Origin: Xanthomonas arboricola pv. populi
GTDB taxonomy: Bacteria; Pseudomonadota; Gammaproteobacteria; Xanthomonadales; Xanthomonadaceae
Assembly (NCBI RefSeq): GCF_002939945.1
Contig: NZ_MDEB01000001.1
Location: 62,001-126,000 of the forward strand
Length of the DNA stretch: 64,000 bases
Reading direction: 5' to 3'
In this document: positions 60,197-64,000 of the stretch, piece after piece
Numbering within the stretch: the first letter of the stretch is position 1
How the letters are laid out: every line of letters begins with the position of its first letter
The notes under the pieces: model-generated
Told to the model about the DNA's origin: nothing
Databases searched by the model: none
Seen by the model: only the letters and a program-made list of their open reading frames with translations
Translations under genes and position numbers: made by a program

Positions 60197-60613
60197 ATGA
60201 CCGCCGCCATGGACCGTATCCGCCCCTTCCGTACGCAAGCGCTTGCAGCGCTTTGGGTCGTCTCGCTTGCCGCGTGCGCGGCGGCAGGCCCCGTCACCAG
60301 CCAGCCCATCGAAGGCCCTGTGCGGCTGGGAGAAATCGCAGCGGTCGATGGCCCCAAGGTACGTCCCGACCGCGTCATCGAAGACAGCCGTTGCCCGGCC
60401 GATGTGCAATGCGTCGTGGCGGGCTGGTTGATCGTCAGGGCAACCGTGCTCGGCGGCGGCTGGTCCAAACAGATCGATCTCACGTTTGGCGTTCCGGTGC
60501 CTGTGGCCGATGGCCAATTGACCTTGGTCGCCGCCACTCCCCCAGCAGCAGACTCAGCACCGGCCCCCGCATCCGACATCCGCTTCACCTTCAACTTCCA
60601 GGGCGGCCGTTAA
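60197..60613 (+). CDS. Small lipoprotein, conserved hypothetical
   Basis: This 138-residue protein has a lipobox in VVSLAACAAAG (lipidated Cys about 27), so it is exported and anchored to a membrane. The mature part includes DSRCPADVQCVVAGW, a cysteine-containing block seen in small proteobacterial proteins of unknown function, and ends RFTFNFQGGR. The ATG at 60197 or 60209 could be used; the latter still leaves a full signal peptide. Confidence 0.72.
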   Translation: MTAAMDRIRPFRTQALAALWVVSLAACAAAGPVTSQPIEGPVRLGEIAAVDGPKVRPDRVIEDSRCPADVQCVVAGWLIVRATVLGGGWSKQIDLTFGVPVPVADGQLTLVAATPPAADSAPAPASDIRFTFNFQGGR

Positions 60614-60735
60614 TCAAAGTACTTCAGACCCGAGACGATGCAGTACGAGCACGAGGCACTACAGGCGCCAACACCTCATCCAGCGCTGCGCGTAGCCGTT
60701 GAACCGAGGCGTAAGCTTCTTCGAGTTGCAACGCC

Positions 60736-60882
60736 GGCATGCGAAGCGTCCACCCAGTTGCCCAGGGTCTTGACCGACATGTCCAACTGCCGGGCGGCCT
60801 TGGCCCGACCGATGGGCTCGGCCAGGGCAATCGCCTGGGCCTTGAGGTCGTCCGTGTAGCGACGACGGGTAATACGTTGCGT
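60736..60882 (-). pseudogene. Remnant of an IS3-family OrfA transposase
   Basis: The 49 codons read TQRITRRRYTDDLKAQAIAL and go on with AEPIGRAKAARQLDMSVKTL and GNWVDASHA, the helix-turn-helix part of an IS3-family OrfA. No start codon remains, and past HA the frame runs into unrelated sequence; the DDE-carrying OrfB is missing. It marks an old insertion that has decayed. The surrounding gap 60614-61019 holds nothing else I recognise. Confidence 0.7.
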
Positions 60883-61019
60883 GGAAACCTACAGGGGGCG
60901 ATCAAACTATCGCTTCCTGGCGCCCGTTTCAGCGGGACAGGTTCAACATGCCCTATGGCACAGGACGCTTGTCGCTCGTGTTGTTACCGTTCGAGGACTT
61001 ACTCGATCCTTCGTCCAGC

Positions 61020-61706
61020 ATGTTTCAACAAGGCCACTCAAGCGCACATCCCCGCCCAGGCATTTCTGCACTGGGACATCCCTTGGCACGCATCGTAGCG
61101 ATCGCAGTCATCCTCGCGCTGGTGCACTTCCGCTGGTTGCAGTTTCCCTGGCGTATGCCGCTGGTCGGCGCATTAGGGATCGCGTTGGTTTGGCTCGAAA
61201 CACGCTCGCTTAGTGCCTGCGGACTGCAGCGCCAGCGAGTTCGCGCCTGGTTCGGCTGGACGCTGCTGCTGCTCGCGCTCGTCATCGGCTTCATCAACCC
61301 GTTCGTGCAACCGCTGCTGGATGCTCTGACCGGGACCAAGGCCGACTACAGCGGCTACGGTGCACTGCTTGGCAACTTCAACGCTGCCGCCCACCTGGCA
61401 GGCGGCGCCTGGCTCAGCGCCGCGCTTGGCGAGGAACTGGTCTTCCGTGCCTTCTTGATGCACCACCTAGATCACTTGCTGGGCCGCTATCGTGGAGGAA
61501 ACGTGATGGCGGCAGTGGCAGGGGGAGCACTATTTGGCGCGATGCACCTTAGCCAAGGCATCTCGGGGGTGCTGCTGACCGGGCTTGTCGGCGCGTTGTT
61601 TGGCTATGTCTATCTGCGATCAGGACGTAACCTCTGGGCGATGATCCTGGCGCATGGCTTGGTCGATACCTGGGGCATTGCGACGTTGTATCTGGGTTGG
61701 TACTAG
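61020..61706 (+). CDS. CPBP-family intramembrane metalloprotease
   Basis: This 228-residue membrane protein has six or so hydrophobic segments and the CPBP/Abi motifs: EELVFRAFL (EExxxR), FGAMHLSQG (FxxxH) and LAHGLVDTW (HxxxD). Relatives include prenyl endopeptidases and bacteriocin-immunity proteins; here the role is unknown. The ATG at 61020 places the first transmembrane helix near residue 30; in-frame upstream starts add an unlikely soluble leader. Confidence 0.85.
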   Translation: MFQQGHSSAHPRPGISALGHPLARIVAIAVILALVHFRWLQFPWRMPLVGALGIALVWLETRSLSACGLQRQRVRAWFGWTLLLLALVIGFINPFVQPLLDALTGTKADYSGYGALLGNFNAAAHLAGGAWLSAALGEELVFRAFLMHHLDHLLGRYRGGNVMAAVAGGALFGAMHLSQGISGVLLTGLVGALFGYVYLRSGRNLWAMILAHGLVDTWGIATLYLGWY

Positions 61707-61830
61707 CAAGTACCCACCATGATCCGCTTGCTCCGGTGCCTGACTGCCAGGACATGCCTGGCACGTTGTCCGCGGATGCTGTGGGATAACGACTTGCCCT
61801 CCCTACCCTACATGACCAGATAGTCCAGAC

Positions 61831-62205
61831 ATGACCACTGATAGCGTGCTCTCAATCGTTCAAGCACAGCTGGAGGCCTACAACGCCAAAGATATGGATG
61901 CGTTGCTGGCTACCTATGCTGACGATGCCGAGCATTACACCTTGCACGGGCCACGGCTGGCAAAGGGGCATGCCATGCTTCGCGAGCGGTTTCTCGCCCG
62001 TTTTCAAGAGCCGGACCTGCATGCGCGGCTCGTGTCGCGAATCGTCGTCGGCAGCATCGTCGCCGACTCGGAGCTCATCACCCGCAACTTTCCTGACGGG
62101 ATCAGCCTTGTTGAGATGCTCTGCATCTACGAAGTGGTCGATGGAAAAATCCAAAAAGCCTCATTCGCTACGGGCTCACGCATTGGCAACGCATCTACTC
62201 CATGA
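61831..62205 (+). CDS. SnoaL/NTF2-like protein
   Basis: This 124-residue cone-shaped-fold protein opens VQAQLEAYNAKDMDALLATYADDAEHYT, a clear SnoaL-like/steroid-isomerase block, and continues with FARFQEPDLHARLVSRIVVG and EMLCIYEVVDGKIQKASFATG. Such proteins are isomerases, hydrolases or binding proteins, and no substrate can be assigned. It ends just before a hairpin terminator. Confidence 0.85.
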   Translation: MTTDSVLSIVQAQLEAYNAKDMDALLATYADDAEHYTLHGPRLAKGHAMLRERFLARFQEPDLHARLVSRIVVGSIVADSELITRNFPDGISLVEMLCIYEVVDGKIQKASFATGSRIGNASTP

Positions 62206-62213
62206 AACGTCCC

Positions 62214-62239
62214 AGGTGCTCGGTGCGTGCCGAGCACCT
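62214..62239 (+). terminator. Hairpin terminator after the SnoaL-like gene
   Basis: AGGTGCTCGG and CCGAGCACCT form a perfect 10-bp stem with a 6-base loop (TGCGTG), followed by TTTCC. It begins 9 bp after the stop. Confidence 0.6.
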
Positions 62240-62333
62240 TTCCGGCTGAGCGCGGAAAAGCCATTGAACGCATTCTGGTTTCCAGCGCACCACCCTGCTT
62301 CTCGGCAACACCAAGTTGCAGGGTGGCGCAGCG

Positions 62334-64000
62334 TTATGCAGCCAATGCGAGCTTCGCTTTGACACCGACGCTGCGTGAGCTGCTGGCAACACTCTCCACC
62401 AGCGCGGTCGCCTGATCTTCGAGTGCACGGGCCGACGATGCCATGGTGTCAACGAGCGCGGAATTTTGCTGTGTCGCTGCATCCATCTGGGAAATGGTCT
62501 GATTGATCTGCTCGATGCCGGCGCTCTGCTCGTGACTGGCCGCCGCGATGCCACTCATGATGTCGTTGACCTGCCTCACCGAGGAAAGCAGCTCTTCCAT
62601 GGCCTTGCCCGCCACGTTGACCTGCTCCGCTCCCTGGCCCACCTTCGCACCCGAATCGGCGATCAGGTCGCGGATCTCCTTGGCGGCCATGGTGCAGCGC
62701 TGAGCAAGGCTACGCACCTCGGAAGCAACGACCGCAAAGCCACGCCCCTGCTCGCCGGCCCGCGCCGCTTCCACAGCCGCGTTCAGCGCGAGGATATTGG
62801 TTTGAAACGCGATGCCGTCGATGACGGTGATGATTTCGCCGATCTTCCGCGATGACGCCTGGATCGCCGCCATTGTGCTGACGACACCATTGACCAGCTC
62901 GCCGCCGTGCAATGCGGTTTCTGCGGCCTTGCTCGCCAGAGAGTTGGCCTGACGCGCACCCTCAGCGTTCTTGCGAACGATGCTGGTCATTTCTTCCATG
63001 GAACTTGCAGTCTCCTCGAGGGCGGCCGCCTGCTGTTCCGTGCGCCGCGACAGGTCATCGTTGCTGCGCACAATATCGCCTGCCGCATGGCTGAGCGTGT
63101 TTGCCACCTCGCCCAGCTGACGTCCGGCTTCCACGTCCATCAATGCTCCAACCGCACGCAATGGCGTGCCATCTGCGGCCCGCTTGGTCAGACCGCGTGC
63201 GCGGAACCATCGGTACTGGCCGTTCTTGAGCTGCAGGCGATACTCGATATCGAAGTTGGTGCGGCCACTGCGGTCGTTCAAATGCGCTGCGAACGCATTC
63301 AGAGAACGCTCCTTGTCTTCCGGGTGAAGCCGCGACGCCCAGCTATCCAGCACATTGGGAAACTCCTGCTCGGATTCGAAGCCAAGCAGGTGGCGGAACT
63401 GCTGGGACCACCAGAACTCGTTGTTCGGATTGATCGGGTCACCCGCGATCACGCTCATGTCCCACAAGCCATCGCTGAGCATCTGTGAGCCGAGTTCGAA
63501 GCGGGTCAGGGTGATATCGAGGAACTGGTCCCGTTCACGGCGCTCGGTGATATCGGTGAGCGAACCCGCCACACGGAGCGGTAAGCCTTGCGCATCGCGC
63601 TCGGTCGTGCCGAATGCCCGGAACCAGCGGTACTCACCGGACTTCAAACGCAAGCGATTTTCCACGTCGTAGGGAGTCCGACCACTGCGATCGGCAAGGT
63701 GTGCCGCAAAGGCATCCAGCGTCGGCTGCTTGTCGTCCGGGTGCAGGCACGCGACCCAACTGTCCAGGACGTTGGGAAAATCCTGTTCAGAGGCAAAGCC
63801 CAGCAGCCGACGCATCTGCGGCGACCACCACACAGGGCTGTCGGGATGACTGGGATCACCGGCAATGACACCAATATCCCAAAGACCGTCAGTCGTACCG
63901 CTGGCGACCAGCTCGAAGCGGCCCTCCAGATGGCGTAACGCGATCGTTGCGTCTTCCGCCCGGGCCTTGGCCAGATCGCGCTCCTGTTGCGCCGCGTACA
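62334..64000 (-). CDS. PAS-containing methyl-accepting chemotaxis protein (5' end beyond the window)
   Basis: The visible 555 codons have at least two PAS domains of nearly identical type (each with [16 protein letters not shown] helices followed by an LNRS-type strand; about 63240-63540 and 63580-63900) and a C-terminal signalling domain with [20 protein letters not shown]. No transmembrane segment is visible, so it may be a cytosolic, redox- or haem/flavin-sensing receptor like BdlA. The frame enters open from position 64000, so more PAS domains may precede. It ends LALAA. Confidence 0.9.
   Translation of the reverse strand, partial: YAAQQERDLAKARAEDATIALRHLEGRFELVASGTTDGLWDIGVIAGDPSHPDSPVWWSPQMRRLLGFASEQDFPNVLDSWVACLHPDDKQPTLDAFAAHLADRSGRTPYDVENRLRLKSGEYRWFRAFGTTERDAQGLPLRVAGSLTDITERRERDQFLDITLTRFELGSQMLSDGLWDMSVIAGDPINPNNEFWWSQQFRHLLGFESEQEFPNVLDSWASRLHPEDKERSLNAFAAHLNDRSGRTNFDIEYRLQLKNGQYRWFRARGLTKRAADGTPLRAVGALMDVEAGRQLGEVANTLSHAAGDIVRSNDDLSRRTEQQAAALEETASSMEEMTSIVRKNAEGARQANSLASKAAETALHGGELVNGVVSTMAAIQASSRKIGEIITVIDGIAFQTNILALNAAVEAARAGEQGRGFAVVASEVRSLAQRCTMAAKEIRDLIADSGAKVGQGAEQVNVAGKAMEELLSSVRQVNDIMSGIAAASHEQSAGIEQINQTISQMDAATQQNSALVDTMASSARALEDQATALVESVASSSRSVGVKAKLALAA

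Overview
The window is a high-GC gammaproteobacterial chromosome segment, most likely Xanthomonas or a close relative. The grounds are the pyrG-kdsA-eno block, a metal-type KdsA, an FMN-binding 'general stress protein' of the kind known from Xanthomonas, dispersed REP-like and MITE-like repeats typical of these genomes, and an IS3-family transposase remnant. Assignment to genus is inference; no rRNA or other taxonomic marker is present.

Layout. Positions 1-16.6 kb are mostly housekeeping: eno (partial), kdsA, pyrG, a small secreted Ala/Lys/Glu-rich protein, parE, an S10 peptidase, a DUF218 protein, a phosphate transporter (pit) with its DUF47 partner, a CBS-domain CNNM/CorC-type protein, an ExoD protein, a flavin stress protein, a luciferase-like oxidoreductase and an MFS transporter. 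REP-like repeats lie between several of these genes and a 143-bp MITE-like element sits at 13.1 kb.

Positions 16.6-42.8 kb form an accessory block. It contains (a) an ABC exporter and an HprK-like kinase, divergent from a B12-type radical SAM enzyme and a PF14907-type nucleotidyltransferase, which resembles the predicted 'HPr-rel-A' modification systems; (b) a 15-gene leftward Wzx/Wzy-type polysaccharide cluster with FdtA/FdtB-like sugar enzymes; (c) a rightward redox operon (cytochrome b561, outer-membrane barrel with a CxxCH motif, cytochrome c); (d) an ECF sigma factor, a zinc-type anti-sigma factor and a subtilase. Six intergenic copies of the same promoter-like motif, GCAACC-N17-CACNNA, stand in front of these transcription units, including the sigma gene itself. 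I infer that one autoregulated ECF sigma factor controls the whole block. This is the most interesting observation here.

Positions 42.8-48.0 kb hold ccmCDEFGHI for cytochrome c maturation, with no ccmA or ccmB directly upstream; the subtilase gene sits there instead. Positions 48.1-55.2 kb hold a signalling module: a two-domain KaiC-like ATPase, two hybrid histidine kinases and a lone response regulator. Positions 55.6-64 kb carry a MarR regulator with a clear palindromic operator before a FAD monooxygenase gene, two chemoreceptors (the second cut by the window edge), a small lipoprotein, an IS remnant, a CPBP protease and a SnoaL-like protein.
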